A model generated the notes under the pieces. The model worked only from the letters and a program-made list of their open reading frames with translations. It had not been told where the DNA came from and did not search any database. From the NCBI GenBank assembly GCA_037501455.1, contig CM074858.1, positions 37,445,001 through 37,509,000 of the forward strand: 64,000 nt of DNA. The letters run 5' to 3'. The DNA is from Lantana camara (taxonomy: Eukaryota; Streptophyta; Magnoliopsida; Lamiales; Verbenaceae). Position numbers and translations under genes: made by a program. Positions 1 to 11,988 of the stretch are shown piece after piece (the stretch's first letter is position 1; each line of letters begins with the position of its first letter).

Positions 1-2089
1 CACAAGGGGTAGCGAACCCACAAGTGCCCTCCCCGACTGTACACCGAAGGTTCAAGATATCACGCCCCCCCTATCTCCCTGAGTCACGCAATGATATCTG
101 AAATGGAACTACGCACAGGTATATCCCCGATGGCCCTAACCGTCCCGGGGGTTCCTTATCCATAGCTCCTAGGATCCACTTACATACAAACATACATACA
201 AATGCCAATATGCCAACTCGCTACAGACACATAACATAACAGAATTTTCCGAAATAGCTTACATATGCCTTATTAGTTAATTTTCAAAACCAAGGATGGT
301 CCACAAGGTCATAATCATATCATATCCAACACATATCTAATCATATATAGTATATAACCACATGCAAGGATTGAAATCATCATATTAAGGTCATAGGTCG
401 CTTAACTATAAAAAAATCCTAAACCTCAACTGGTGCTGGAAGGAAAGAGTGTGGGGAACAGACACCCCTAAGCCTCGGGCTCACCACCGGCAACAAACTC
501 TGAAACAAATCGTACAAAAGCCCATGACTTAGACTCTAAATGGACCAATTAAAATGCACAGCGAACATAAGCAGGAATGGTATACATTATGGAATGATGT
601 TCATCAAGTAGGTCCCATAGCATAATCCAAGTATTCATTCAAATCATGCAATTAAATGAGGTATTTAAAGTTTAGAAATGCAATTAGAGTCATATTATAG
701 CATATAATACGAATTCATATCAAAACATGCAAATTAATTAAGATATAATCATTAAGAGGCATAAGAAAATCATACACTAACACATCAATCAACAGGAATG
801 GCCATTCCCACCACAACGCAAAAAACTGGGAATGACCCTTCCCATCAGCGCTGCCCAGAACGGCTGTTCCGAGCTGAAGCACAAAATGGGAACGGCTGTT
901 CCCATCAGTGGCGCTGACATCAGCCTAGCCCAGAAGGGCCGTTCCCGCCACAATGCATAAACTGGAATGGCCATTCCGGTCCTAAACTGGGAGCAGAAAC
1001 GTGATAGCTTCGAGAAAGACGAAGCTATGGCAAAAAATGGCCGATTTCACACCAATTAAACCATAAAATTTCCACGAAAATCATATATATTATCACATAA
1101 ATCATGCTTATCACATAAATATCAATTTAGTTCAAGAACAAGGGTGATTTTGCCCAAAACTCATACAACCCATTTTCATGAAAATCAAGCTTCAACCATG
1201 GCAAGATGCATTCAAACTCACTCCCTATCATACCATCAGCAACTATAGCACATATTCAACATGGAGAAACACATATTCATGCTCAAGAACTCAAGGATTC
1301 ATCATACAGACCAAAATTTTCGAGTTGGGCATAAATCACCATTTTCACAAGACTTCCTCATACAAGCTCATACATTCAATTTCATGTTAAGATTCATGGA
1401 TAGAAATGAAATGCACATCAAGGGAAATTCGTAGCTTACCTTGGCTCTTGAAATGATGAAGAAACGAGGGAGATATGAGCTCTTGAAGGTATGGGAATGT
1501 CTTAGATCTTCATCCTCCTTTGAAGCTCTCCTGTGTGAAATGAAGTTTGAAAAGAAGCTAGGTTAGGGTTTCAGGGTATATATATGGTGGCTAAAGGTTT
1601 CATTAGGGCTTAGGCCCAAATAAGTGACTTCCGGCCCAATAGGTCATAATTAAAAGGTTTAATGTCCAAACGGTTTTCAAAAAATAAGAAATTAATTTCA
1701 TTGGATCCGAATCACCGAATCGAGTCCAATGGTGGTGTCATAATTCGAATTCGAATTCCCGAGCTCATATTGGTTCTAAACGCACCCAAAGTTACCTAAT
1801 TTAAATTAGGCCCAAAACCTCCAAAATTTTCAAATAGTCCCAAGTCCTATTTTAAAATCAACTCCAACAATTAATTAAATTCATACGAGTCATAATTCAC
1901 CTTAGTTCATATAATTCCAATTTTCCATGCAAGAATCCATATTTTACAATTACGCAATTGAGTCAATTAAATCACATAATTCAATTAAAGTTGGAATTAA
2001 GCACATATTAAGGAATTAAAGCACATAAATACATAAAGAAATACTCTCGTGACGTTGTACCTATACGGACGATCGGACGAGGCTTCACA
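1..2089 (-). mobile_element. Ty3-gypsy type LTR, minus strand, cut by window edge
   Basis: The LTR begins (minus sense) at 2089 with TGTGAAGCC and runs left out of the window. Its order matches the other LTRs here: a GAATTC-rich block near 1735-1765, a putative leader splice donor (minus GT at 1438-1439), a palindrome cluster, a putative exon 2 (430-499), then the GC-rich block (1-170) shared with the LTR at 51.9-52.1 kb. The exon-2 donor reads TTGAGG where the others read GTGAGG, so this copy looks decayed. No polypurine tract lies beside 2089, so it is a solo LTR or the 5' LTR of a minus-strand element. The right boundary rests on the terminal motif only. Confidence 0.6.
795..977. repeat. 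cluster of ~16-bp palindromes, GGGAACGGCCGTTCCC class
   Basis: Six dyad units occur in 183 bp, for example GGAATGGCCATTCC (795-808 and 964-977) and GGGAACGGCTGTTCCC (888-903), separated by unrelated spacers of about 20-35 bp. The half-site GGGAAYG is kept while the central GGCC varies. The cluster lies in putative intron 1 of the LTR, like the clusters at 14.3, 39.0 and 45.4 kb. Confidence 0.8.
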
Positions 2090-2390
2090 TTTAAGGTGTA
2101 GTGTGTGTGGTGGGTTAGAGAAAGAGAGAGAATCGGTGAGGAGAGAGAGAGCTGATCTGGTCTGGTTCAACGAGGGTCCAGATATTGGGTAAACTTAGAG
2201 TCTACGAACTTGTTTCGATGGCCCAAACGCGTTAAAGAGGTCCGAGAGGTCAAAATCTCGATTGAACGATAAATGACCAGAACACCCTAAAAAGAAAAAC
2301 TGTAAACAAGCCCATAAACTCTTAAAGAGCTGAAAATAGGGCCACGCAATGCACGAAAGTTACAGAATCAAAAACGCTAAAAGCACATTA
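2090..2390. other. unassigned intergenic or element sequence
   Basis: Between an LTR terminus and a copia LTR remnant. It holds a GA-rich run near 2113-2152 and no open frame, primer site or terminal repeat that I recognise. It may be the host sequence of the flanking insertions. Confidence 0.4.
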
Positions 2391-3440
2391 TGTTAGAAAA
2401 ACGAGACATAAAAGCAGCAGAAATTTAAAATTTTTCCCAATAAGTTTGGATCGAAACTTGCAATTCCTATTCCCAAATTCGTAAAGATCAAGAAACTCAC
2501 TTAGGTAGTAGCTTTCTTGACACGTTCTAGCCGCCTAAGAACGCTCTTCACGCGGCTTGATCCCCAAAAGCTCCTTCGAATCTTTCAAGACTTCACGATA
2601 GTAGCCCTCTAGAGAATTAGTTCACCAACCTCGACCACGATCCGAATAGGGCGGATGCTAGTTCTATATTTGGTGTTTAGGATCTAGGGTTTAGTGTATA
2701 ATTATTGGAGAAAGGAGAATTTCGTATCACCCATCAAGGGGCTCGATCCCTTTATATTTAAACGGCTAGAGTTTGAAATCCATCTCCTAATGGAGATAGG
2801 ATTTGCAAGCCCACTAGCTTCATATTTCTTCCTTGGAAAGCAAGCTTTCCAACTTTGACCAAAACTCTTAAGTTTTAACCAACTTGATGAGCAAGAAAAT
2901 ATCTAACTCTCTTAATTAGATATTTATTTTTACTTTATTTATTAAATAATAAATAACTTGAAGACTAATAATTAATTATTTATTAGACTTTATTTCTCCA
3001 AAATAGGACTTTAATATTCATTCAAAATTAAATCAAAGTCCATTAAATAATTAACACATTAATTATTTAATATATACACATATATACACGTGTCCCCAAG
3101 GACACGTATCATCCATGCGTTCCACACGTGTGATTCACACGTATAGGCCCTACCATTCTCTTAATGGTTCGATCAACACGTTTAATTGATTCAAACCTTA
3201 ACCCACGTGACCGGGTTGTTGTGTGTGACCCTCTAGGTTCTTAATTCAATTAGCAGTGACCCTAATTAATTAATTCCCTAATTAATTAATCAGTCCACAG
3301 ATCAAACGACCATAGTCTAGCAATAAGTGTTTGACCCCTAGCTGAATTAGAATGTCTCGATTCGACAGAACCTTTAAGTCATTGACATATGTGAGATACA
3401 ATCCTCCTACATCCCATCTCTCAATCAAGATCTAGGGTAA
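2391..3440 (-). mobile_element. Ty1-copia type LTR remnant, minus strand
   Basis: Read on the minus strand this resembles plant copia LTRs: a stretch with AACCTAGAGGGTCACACACA, a TATA-like AATATAAAGGG near 2750-2760, and an end in TTTTTCTAACA at 2391, the usual copia LTR 3' terminus. No primer-binding site follows on the minus strand. The far boundary near 3440 is not defined by a clear TG and no target duplication was found, so this is a solo or truncated LTR. Recognition is from general familiarity with copia LTRs. Confidence 0.4.
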
Positions 3441-3453
3441 GGGAATAATTAGA

Positions 3454-4793
3454 ATGCTTGATCTTAAAGTTCAGTGTATTTCATATTCATTTGATCTCAA
3501 TCCAAGAATTCTCTTTTCCATTGTAGCTCATTTTGATTATGAGATATGGCAAATGGATGTAAAGACTGCCTTCTTGAACAGGAACCTTCAAGAAGAAATA
3601 TACATGGCTCAGCCTGAAGGCTTTATAGCCAGAAATCAAGAGAATATGGTATGCAAGCTTTATAGACCTATTTATGGTCTTAAGCAAGCGTATAGATCAT
3701 GGAACATCAGATTTAATGAAGCAATCAAATCCTTAGGATTCATACAATTGCCTGATGAACCATGTGTGTACAAGAGACATCATGATAGCGTTGTAACATT
3801 TTTAGTTTTATATGTGGACGATATTCTGCTCATTGGGAATGACACTAGAATATTGTCAGGAGTCAAAATTTTGTTGTCAAATCAGTTTGACATGAAAGAC
3901 CTAGGTGAAGCCAGTTAGATTCTAGGGATCAGACTTTGTCGTGATCGTAAGAATAAAATGATTGGTTTATCACAAGCGGCATATATAGATAAGATGTTAG
4001 CAAGATATAATATGGCGAATTCCAAGAAAGGTTCATTACCTTTCAGACATGGAATTCATCTGTCTCGGGATCAGTGTCCTAAGACCCTAGAAGAGACAGA
4101 AGAGATGAAAGATGTTCTGTATGCTTCAGCAGTCGGAAGCCTCATGTATGCCATGTTATGTACAAGGCCAGATATCTGTTATGCTGTAAGTCTAGTCAGC
4201 AAATATCAGTCAAACCCTGGACCCCAACACTGGATAGCTGGCATATATTAAAGTACTTGAGAAGGACTCAGGATTATATGTTTGTTTATCGCAATGATGA
4301 GCTCATTCCTATAGGGTATACGGATTCGGATTTTCAATCTGATTTGGATTCTAGACGTTCCACGTCTGGATACGTGTTTACCCTAGGAGGAGTAGTCGTA
4401 AGTTGGAGGAGTATTAAGCAAACTTGCATTGCTGACTCCACCATGGAAGCCGAATACGTGGCAGCTTCAGAAGCAGCAAAAGAGGCGTATTGGTTTCGAA
4501 ATTTCCTAATGGATCTAGAAGTCGTCAAGGACGGACTTACACCGATCACATTGAACTGTGACAATGTTGGAGCGGTGGCCAACTCCAAGGAACCTCGAAG
4601 TCATAAACGTGCAAAGCACATCGGGAGGAAGTTTCACATTATACGTGATTATGTGGAACGTGGAGAAGTGACAGTAGTGAAAATTAGCTCAGTAAATAAC
4701 CTGGCAGATCCCTTCACTAAGACTTTGGCGCAAAAGAGTTTTGACGCTCATATAGAAGGGATAGGCCTTAGATGTGTAGCCAATTGGATTTAG
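3454..4793 (+). pseudogene. Ty1-copia pol 3' half (reverse transcriptase and RNase H), broken
   Basis: This is the C-terminal half of a copia polyprotein, which copies element RNA into DNA. Clear copia similarity starts about 3505 with the reverse transcriptase block containing IWQMDVKTAFLN, then YGLKQAYRSW and the catalytic YVDDILLIGN. A TAG at 3916-3918 interrupts the frame after DMKDLGEAS. The next segment (3958-4251) carries the AVGSLMYAMLCTRPDI block and is lost to a frameshift near 4240. The last segment (to 4793) has the RNase H motifs TDSDFQSDLDSRRSTSGYV and MEAEYVAASEAAKEAYW and ends in NNLADPFTK. Gag, protease and integrase are absent upstream, so the copy is 5' truncated. Lineage is not certain; the tail looks closest to Ikeros- or Tork-like elements. 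Confidence 0.9.
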
Positions 4794-4796
4794 AGC

Positions 4797-4806
4797 AAGT
4801 GGGAGA
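4797..4806 (+). other. copia polypurine tract
   Basis: AAGTGGGAGA lies between the pol stop codon and the LTR start (TGTTGGGATT at 4808). This is the normal site for plus-strand DNA priming in copia elements. Confidence 0.75.
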
Positions 4807-4807
4807 T

Positions 4808-5219
4808 TGTTGGGATTAATGCCCTGAAAATCCAATTATATTGTAAATATTTTGGATCAATAAAATTGAAATTAAAGCAAGTTATGAGTATTTTAAAATT
4901 TTAATAATTAATGTAGTGTGATGGTATTTTTATATGAAATGTGTTTCATAGGAAAAGACTTTAAATATCAAAAATCACGTGTCATTAAAGTTCTAGTCGG
5001 TATGATAAGAAAATGTTCTTATCGAGACTATAATGTGTTATATAAGATGATTAGTCTTTCGTCACAGGGAAATGGAGTTTCCGATTATAACACATTGATG
5101 ATTTTCAGTGAGATTGGAAACATCAAACTGGACCACTGAGATTGTTCATTTTATACTGCTATCTAAAATAAACAAAATCTCGGAAGCATTAGACTCTTAA
5201 TCTTGGCAGTGTTTCTACT
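4808..5219 (+). mobile_element. copia 3' LTR, first part (split by nested insertion)
   Basis: It starts TGTTGGGATTAATGCCC directly after the polypurine tract and is cut at 5219/5225 by a gypsy-type element. The LTR resumes at 37855 and, after a second insertion, at 47005. The target duplication of the first insertion is TTAGC on the left and TTAGG on the right, a 4 of 5 match. Confidence 0.75.
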
Positions 5220-5521
5220 TTAGCTGTAACGCCCAGTATTTTCAATTATTCAGGTACGCACGCCACACGTGTGAGTTTGAGAGTTAGAGTTGTTAACCAT
5301 GCTTAATTGAATTATGAGACTAAGTGGATTATGTGAATAATTGTCTAATTGCTTATATGATCATTTTAATTTCAATTTCATTTCTTAACAATATGCATAA
5401 TTTATACATTTCATCTCATAATAGGTTTTCATATATATATATATATACTTACATAAACATAAGCTAATTTCATAAGAATTATAATAATTCATTCACTTAA
5501 TGCATCTATTTACGAAACATA

Positions 5522-5524
5522 CAT

Positions 5525-5599
<75 letters not shown>
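5522..5599. repeat. (TA)n microsatellite
   Basis: A nearly pure TA run in the U3 part of the 5' LTR. The matching place in the 3' LTR (around 20868-20884) is much shorter, as expected for slippage. Confidence 0.95.
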
Positions 5600-5602
<3 letters not shown>

Positions 5603-6322
5603 AATTTCTTACACTAATATAATCACACATGCATTATATATGTATATATTAATAGAGAACTATGGAATTATATACATATAATATACTTAATATCTAACTT
5701 TATACATATATGATATGTATCTGTAACTACATTACATACATTATATATATATACACACCCATACAAGAACACACACTAAATCTCTAACTCACACACAACC
5801 CTTTCTTTCAGTCTCATCACACACACACACACACTCTTGATTCAAGCAAGGAGAAGAAGGAGAAGAAGTAATTTAGGACGGATCACCATCTTCATCATAA
5901 CATCATCATCATTTTATCCTTCTTTCTTCCTTTCTTCCAAGGTTGGTTACATATTTATTTATGTATGTGTGTAGGTGTGTGTATAGCTGAGGGTTTGTTA
6001 GAATCTTGAGATTTGATTTAATTTCTTGTTGATCAAGCATGATTTCTTGAGCAATCTATGTGAATTTATGAATTCTTAGCCTTGTTTCCTTGTAACTTGA
6101 ATGGTTTGCATTTATTTGAATTTTTGAAGATATATTATGATTGTTTGGTTTGATCTTTGGCCTCAACTTGAAGTATATGTGTTGTAATTGAAGTATTAGC
6201 TGTATATTGATGTTATATGCTAGTTTTGATTTGTTTACTTGATGTGGTATGGTGTGGGAGAGGCTGGGAGCCATTCCCGAGTGTATGCCCTGTTTTTCCT
6301 ATGTTTTTTCGGCCCTGGAACG

Positions 6323-6443
6323 AATCCATGCCCATGGATTTTGTCCCGCGGCTGTGGATTTGTGTCCAGAACTTAGGTTTTTTCGGCAGGAGAATCCACG
6401 GGCGTGGATTTTTGTGTATGGAGAAATCCAAGGCCGTGGATCC
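6323..6443. repeat. palindrome cluster, ATCCACGGCCGTGGAT class
   Basis: Four dyad units: AATCCATGCCCATGGATT at 6323-6340, a weak one near 6345-6361, AATCCACGGGCGTGGATT near 6392-6410, and one ending at 6443. It lies in putative intron 1 of the LTR. The same class is in the sister LTR (35517-35637) and in the solo LTR nested here (9623-9725). Confidence 0.8.
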
Positions 6444-7325
6444 TCCCCTGTTTTCTGCCTGAGATTATCTTGTACCTTTTACCCCTCAAACGAACTCTGA
6501 TTGACCTGATTTTTGAACCCACGGAAACCTCATGAACTCTAGAACATTATCAAATTGGAATCACCATATTATACTTTCCAATTTGTAATATATAATCAAT
6601 TCTTTTTGGTGTCGCCACTTCATCGACAATCTGCATTCATCCAACTTCGGGCCTACACCACTTTCACCTCGCTTTGAACCATGATTCATGCCATATATCC
6701 TTGGATAGATTTATTTGTCTAGTTTCATTTCCAACAAGAAAAACTCAATTCCAACTTCTACAACACAAGATATTTCCATTTTCCTACAGCTTGTTCAATA
6801 CCACAAATTGTCAACTTTTACCGAAACTTGCCAAAACCCCTCATATTGCATTCCTTTCACTTCCTTGGCTCCCATATGTGACTTGTATGAAATATATGCT
6901 TCCTTAATTGATGATTATGCTCTTGGTTGGCACTCCTTGGTTCTTACTTGCTTAAGTTTGATTCTTTCAATCCATGCTTGATACGTTGATTAAATTCATT
7001 TGAGTAATTGAGCATGGGAACACGATCACACCATTCCATGACCTTCTTATTCTTTATTTCATATTCAATCATGTTATGACATGATACACCACTTCATGAA
7101 CATTGCCGTGCATTCTATTTGGTGTCATATTAAGTCTCCTCTTAGGAGTACACCTTGTTTCCTTCCTTGTCCAGTTCTTCTCCAGGGTGGAGACTTCCGG
7201 ATCCAATAGGCACCCATATTACGCATGTTCCTTATCTCGTGGTATTCCAGGTGAGCGTGTTTTCATTCTAGATAATTATCAAACCCTACAACCTTTATGT
7301 GATAAGTTTTGGCCGAAAATCTAAA

Positions 7326-7376
<51 letters not shown>
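7326..7376. repeat. (TA)n microsatellite in LTR intron 2
   Basis: A pure TA run shortly after the putative exon-2 donor. The homologous run in the sister LTR is at 36522-36554 and is shorter. Confidence 0.95.
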
Positions 7377-7377
<1 letters not shown>

Positions 7378-7670
7378 ATTTTAAAGTAAAGTCATTGAGT
7401 AAATCGTTATCGAGTAAATCTTTCCTCAAGAATTATGAAATAAATTATGATTATTATGATCATGGTTTTAATGTATTGGCGAGATATGCACATCATGTTC
7501 ATGTTATTGGACCCGGGGAAACGTGGGCTTGGACACCGGCACGGCATCGGGCCATCAGGCAAACCCTTAGCACGTTGTACCCTTTGAGAATATCCTCGTG
7601 CAACCAAGGAGGCAGAAAGGCGGGATATTCTTGAGTTGATGGTCAACCCATCGAAGGAGTGGGTAGGAGT

Positions 7671-10600
7671 TGTAACACCCCTGAGCGAAGGGCGCCACAT
7701 CCCCCACACCATAGCCCAACACGTGAAACGAAATGGGGACTCCGCTCACGCATCGAACCATGGCGAATGGGTAACACACAAAACTCACCCCTAGGCTAGG
7801 CGGTGTAGACCCTGAACAGAGTGCGCAAGAAAATCAAAAGCAAAAGCGGAAGCAACAGGATCGCATAACATAACAAAATACATGCATCCAACCAAAAGCA
7901 CAAAATACAATTATTACATGCCTTGCCCACCCCAGGCCAAATAAAACATACTTAAGTTCAAATTCGGAATACAAAGCTTAGCTTATACATATTTATACAT
8001 AGTGCCAAATATACATAGTACCAGAGCGGGAAATTAAAGATGCATATGCAAAGACTCTTCTACAACTCGAATGAATCCAAAAGAAAAAGACCGCCGCCTA
8101 GCTCAAACTCCCCAACCGGGCAGCTGCAAACTCAAGAAAAAAAGGGGAAAAAACAAACAACGAAGAGGGGTCAGTCCTAAAGACTGGTGAGGGGGTTGAC
8201 ACACATACACGTACATATAAGTAGAGCATAGCATAGCATAGTCAAATCGAAGAGTGTTCATGAACCGAGGTTGGTTTTTGCATTCCGAATCATTTAAACC
8301 CGTGATACTACATATAGCAAGAAAGATTTAGGGCCGAAAGCCAAAACCATCAAGTTTTAGAAATTAGAAATCCAATCCCGTTTCACAAACCATAAACGGA
8401 AGCGAAGACTTAAACCTAATGATTCGGCGAGTTCAAGTCCCAACTAACTTACTCCATAGCAAAGCAAAGCGAAGTCAAAGCAAAAAGCATAAACCAATCC
8501 AACCTTTCTCCGTTTGGGGAAGAGCGTTTGGGAAAGTGAGCAGTCGCTCTCTACCCCTGCACTTACCTTATAGTCAACGCGCTTTATACGTCAGGGCAGT
8601 GAGTTTCATGACACTCACGCCCAAGGACTCCGTCCCCCACCTCCCTCCGAGTGGGTTTCGGATTGATCCTATAAAGTGGAGAAGTGTCCTTGGGTTGCAA
8701 CCGGCGACCCCAATGGTTGTCCCGGGTCTCCCGAACCACACAACTCCAAGGGCCCAAACTTACACTTACACTTATCACAAAGCTTATCTCGCCAAAACAT
8801 AACACGCACACACACTAACCTATTTTCATGACAAACAAAAGAAAATATAGCTTACTTATACATAAAAGCAATTTTTAAACGTCTTATAACAAAAGGGACC
8901 AATTCCCACATAATACATATCATACACATATCTATATACATATATACGTATAAGTCACATGCGGGCTTAAAACACATTTAGGGTTGTAGGTCATCATAGC
9001 TAAAAGGAAAGAAAACCCCACCTTGCCGACTAAACCGAACAAAAGAAACCACCTCTTCAACCTCGAGACAAACCTAAGAACAAAAGCAAAGAGCAAGGAC
9101 AAGCTTAGACTCAATATGATCCAATTTGACGCTCGGTATATGCATATGGATTCAAATGATGCATAAGGATTGCGAATGAGTTAACACTTAGGTCAAATTG
9201 AAACATATCGAATCATATCAAAGCATAGGTCGCATATTCCAAGTTAAACAAACTCATGAACTTCATGTAATCCATATAACATGTCAAATATAAAGTTAGG
9301 AGTGCATGCATCTCATAAAATAGCAAATGAATTAAAAGTAAGGCAAGCAAACAAGGTAGGAAGTCACACGTGCAAGTAAGGGAGCTCTTAGATCACACAA
9401 AGCACATTGCACGTCAAACGAATCCATAAACGTAATGAAACACACACGACACTCACAACACATTATTCAATCATGAATCATATTAAAATCAAGCAATGGC
9501 AAGTTATAGCATAGCACATTACACATATAAACAAGTACATATCACATTGGGGTCAAGAACGAGAAGGGAATCGAACAAAACAAGCAAGAAAACAAGTTCG
9601 GGGCCACAATATTTCTGCACCCAGATCCAAGGTCGTGGATCTCAATCCAGAAACGTACCAAATTCTTCCATTCAGATCCACGGCCGTGGGTGGATTTTAG
9701 TGTAAAAATCTACGGCCCTGGATCTGCTCCAGCAGCAAAATTCGAGATTTTAGCCTCCTAAAACACCAAGAACTCAACCTAAACTCAAACCAACACATCA
9801 TACAAGGATTATGCAACAATTATTCAAATATTCATGCCCTAGATCATGCAAAAACCGAGCTACGGTGAAGGGGAAAGGAAGAGATACATCACACATTCAA
9901 GTTCAAGCAAATTCATCAATGGAATCCCCATGAATCCTCACCCAACATGAAAACCAAGTTCATATATATCCAGAATGATGTATTAAGATCTAAATACATG
10001 CTTCATGCCCAAATAATTCACAAGAATACAAGCAAAATTCATGAAAAAGCATCAAACCCACACTATTCATGTTAAAAGCCATAAATCATGCAAACATGGA
10101 TGGATTCTTGCAAAATGAAAGGTAAAAGAACCGCAAAGACATGGAGAGATCAAATTTGGACTTACCTCTTGAATTGGAGAAGATTTGATCAAGGTTTGAG
10201 CTCAAAACATGGAGAAATGGTTTGATCCCCCTTTCTTCCTCTTCTCTTCTCCAAGGAGCTGAAGTTGCTGCACTTTTCCTTCTTTTCTCATTGGATGTGG
10301 ATGAAATGGGGGGTATGGGAGAGGTAGGGAGTGATTTGGGTACATAAAAGTCAAGGATTGGGGCTTAGTTGGGGTTAAATGGGTCCCACAAAGCAAGAAT
10401 AGTCAACAAAAGGTAACTCTTGGCGCAAGGTGCTCGTTCCGGGCAAAAAACGGGGATCCAAATGGGCTTATAAAAATATGGATCTTCATTCCTTGGCTTT
10501 CTTTCTTCGTTACAAGTTCAACGCATCTTCTAGAATTCGAATCCGAATTCCCGAGCTCAAGTTATGCCTTCCGAAACACAAGGTGCGCTAAACCTCGTTA

Positions 10601-10942
10601 GGCCCTTATGTCCCTAACACACAAAACGGTTCCAAAAACCCTATCAAACGAACTCAAAAACAAGTAACGAACATAAAGACACACTGAAACATGTATTAAT
10701 CATGCATAGCACATAGTCACAAAAATCGAAAACGGAAACGGACACAAACTGAGCAAGAACGAAGCAAAGAGGGCAAATACGTACAAATAGATCACATAAG
10801 GTTCAAATAAAAGTCATATAATTCAAATATATCACAAAAGGAATATAATAAACATATAGTTCACGTAATTAAATAATTAAAAGCACACTTAGCTCTCTCG
10901 TAAAGGCGTACCGGGAAAGGCCGGACGAGCGGGGATGTTACA
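7671..10942 (-). mobile_element. solo LTR, minus strand, target duplication GGAGT
   Basis: It is flanked by GGAGT at 7666-7670 and 10943-10947. The uninterrupted site is preserved in the sister LTR near 36849-36858. In minus sense it runs from TGTAACATCCCC to GGGTGTTACA (3272 bp) with no internal region, so it is a solo LTR left by recombination. Putative leader signals on the minus strand: intron 1 from 10165 to 9074, exon 2 at 9073-9022 with donor GTGGGG, intron 2 to 8124. The GAATTC-rich U3 block is near 10530-10560 and the GC-rich intron-2 block at about 8590-8760. Confidence 0.92.
9623..9725. repeat. palindrome cluster, ATCCACGGCCGTGGAT class
   Basis: Three units: AGATCCAAGGTCGTGGATCT (9623-9642), ATCCACGGCCGTGGGTGGAT near 9676, and ATCTACGGCCCTGGAT (9708-9723). 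They lie in putative intron 1 of the solo LTR. Confidence 0.75.
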
Positions 10943-11976
10943 GGAGTCTTGAGCCCCCATCTCGATATGAATATTATTAAGTGGTTCGGGGTCTGCAGGC
11001 CCGACCATTACGGAGGGAGAAGGTTGGAAATGTTTTAAGATTATGTTCATGTATTATGATTAATGTCATACACCGTACGAGAAGGCCGGGACACGGATTA
11101 CCCAAACGCTTATGTCTCATGTATATGTCTCGCATGTATAATTATGTATTGCATGATCACGTATTCAAAGTATTAAATTATTTTCATTGTACACGGTCAG
11201 ATTTTGGTTGGAGAATTATACACGCTCACTCGCCGAGCCATTATGATTATTCATGAATTACGAACTTAATGAATTTAATATGAATTAGTCGTAAAGTTCG
11301 GGCATTACTAGTCTTTCTCTTGCCCTTTGTGGGAACTAAATTTAAATAAAACATTGCTCGGGATTTATAACTTGCATGTGCAAGTTTTGTATATATGTAT
11401 AGCTCCTGCTCACTCAATCTTCTAGAGACTGACCCCTCCTTTTCCACTTCTCAGTTCTTTGCAGGTTTTGCTAGGCAGGAGTTAAGTCTTAGTGGTTATG
11501 TCGAGTCTCACTTGTACACTCGAGTTCCATTTTACATTTGCTATATTTAATTGTATCAGGTATTTAAATAGGCCTGTGTGCCAACGCATGATTTATGAGT
11601 TGGTGAATTATTGGATTTTGATTCGGGACAAGTTGCATGCTTAGTTGAACCCGTTGCTAGGTGCATGTTGAATTTAATTATGTTTATGGATTTGGGGCTT
11701 GTAGCCCTTGTTGTTCATGTTGAGCCTGTGAGCTATTGTTGTGATTAATTGTTATTCTTTGCTTCCGCATTGCACTTGTCAAGTTGTTGACTTAATTGGT
11801 ACAGGGTTAGATTCCGCCTAGCCAGGTCGTTGTTTTTCTTCGTCACCCGTTCGCCGTGAGTCCGGTTCATGCTTGGACAGTCCATTTCATGTGTACAGGG
11901 TTAGATTCCATTGCATGGACTAGACTTATGGCGCGGGGGATGTGGTGCCTATCGTCGTGGGTGCTACATCCTAAGG

Positions 11977-11988
11977 TGGTATCAGAGC
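11977..11988 (+). other. primer-binding site, initiator Met tRNA type
   Basis: TGGTATCAGAGC starts eight bases after the LTR end and is complementary to the 3' end of plant initiator methionine tRNA. It is where minus-strand DNA synthesis would start. Confidence 0.92.

Larger units (their letters stand above)
5225..11968 (+). repeat. 5' LTR of the non-autonomous element (interrupted)
   Basis: It runs from TGTAACGCCC to GGGTGCTACA and is interrupted by a solo LTR at 7671-10942. It contains a TATA-like run near 5739-5755, a leader ending at a putative donor (intron from 5942), palindromes at 6323-6443, a putative exon 2 at about 7175-7250 followed by GTGAGCG, and a TTTGCAG acceptor ending at 11464. 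It matches 17783-37854 segment by segment once insertions are removed. Confidence 0.85.

Noticed and set aside
789..974. 61-codon open frame
   Set aside because: It is the palindrome cluster read through; the peptide is a by-product of the repeats.
795..977. Repeat-spacer layout resembling a CRISPR array (also at 14.3, 19.2, 26.0, 39.0 and 56.0 kb)
   Set aside because: Units are palindromes with variable cores and irregular spacing, located inside plant LTRs next to eukaryotic retroelement genes; no cas genes.
3487..3687. 66-codon frame antisense to copia pol
   Set aside because: Shadow of the reverse transcriptase frame.
7299..7634. 111-codon open frame with an isoleucine-tyrosine run
   Set aside because: Generated by the TA microsatellite; the sister LTR gives a different length.
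8419..8802. 127-codon open frame on the plus strand
   Set aside because: It is antisense to the LTR across the conserved GC-rich block; no similarity to a protein family and no conservation as a frame in other LTRs.
11977..11988. Possible tRNA fragment
   Set aside because: Only the 12 bases complementary to the tRNA 3' end are present, as in every retroelement primer site; no cloverleaf.
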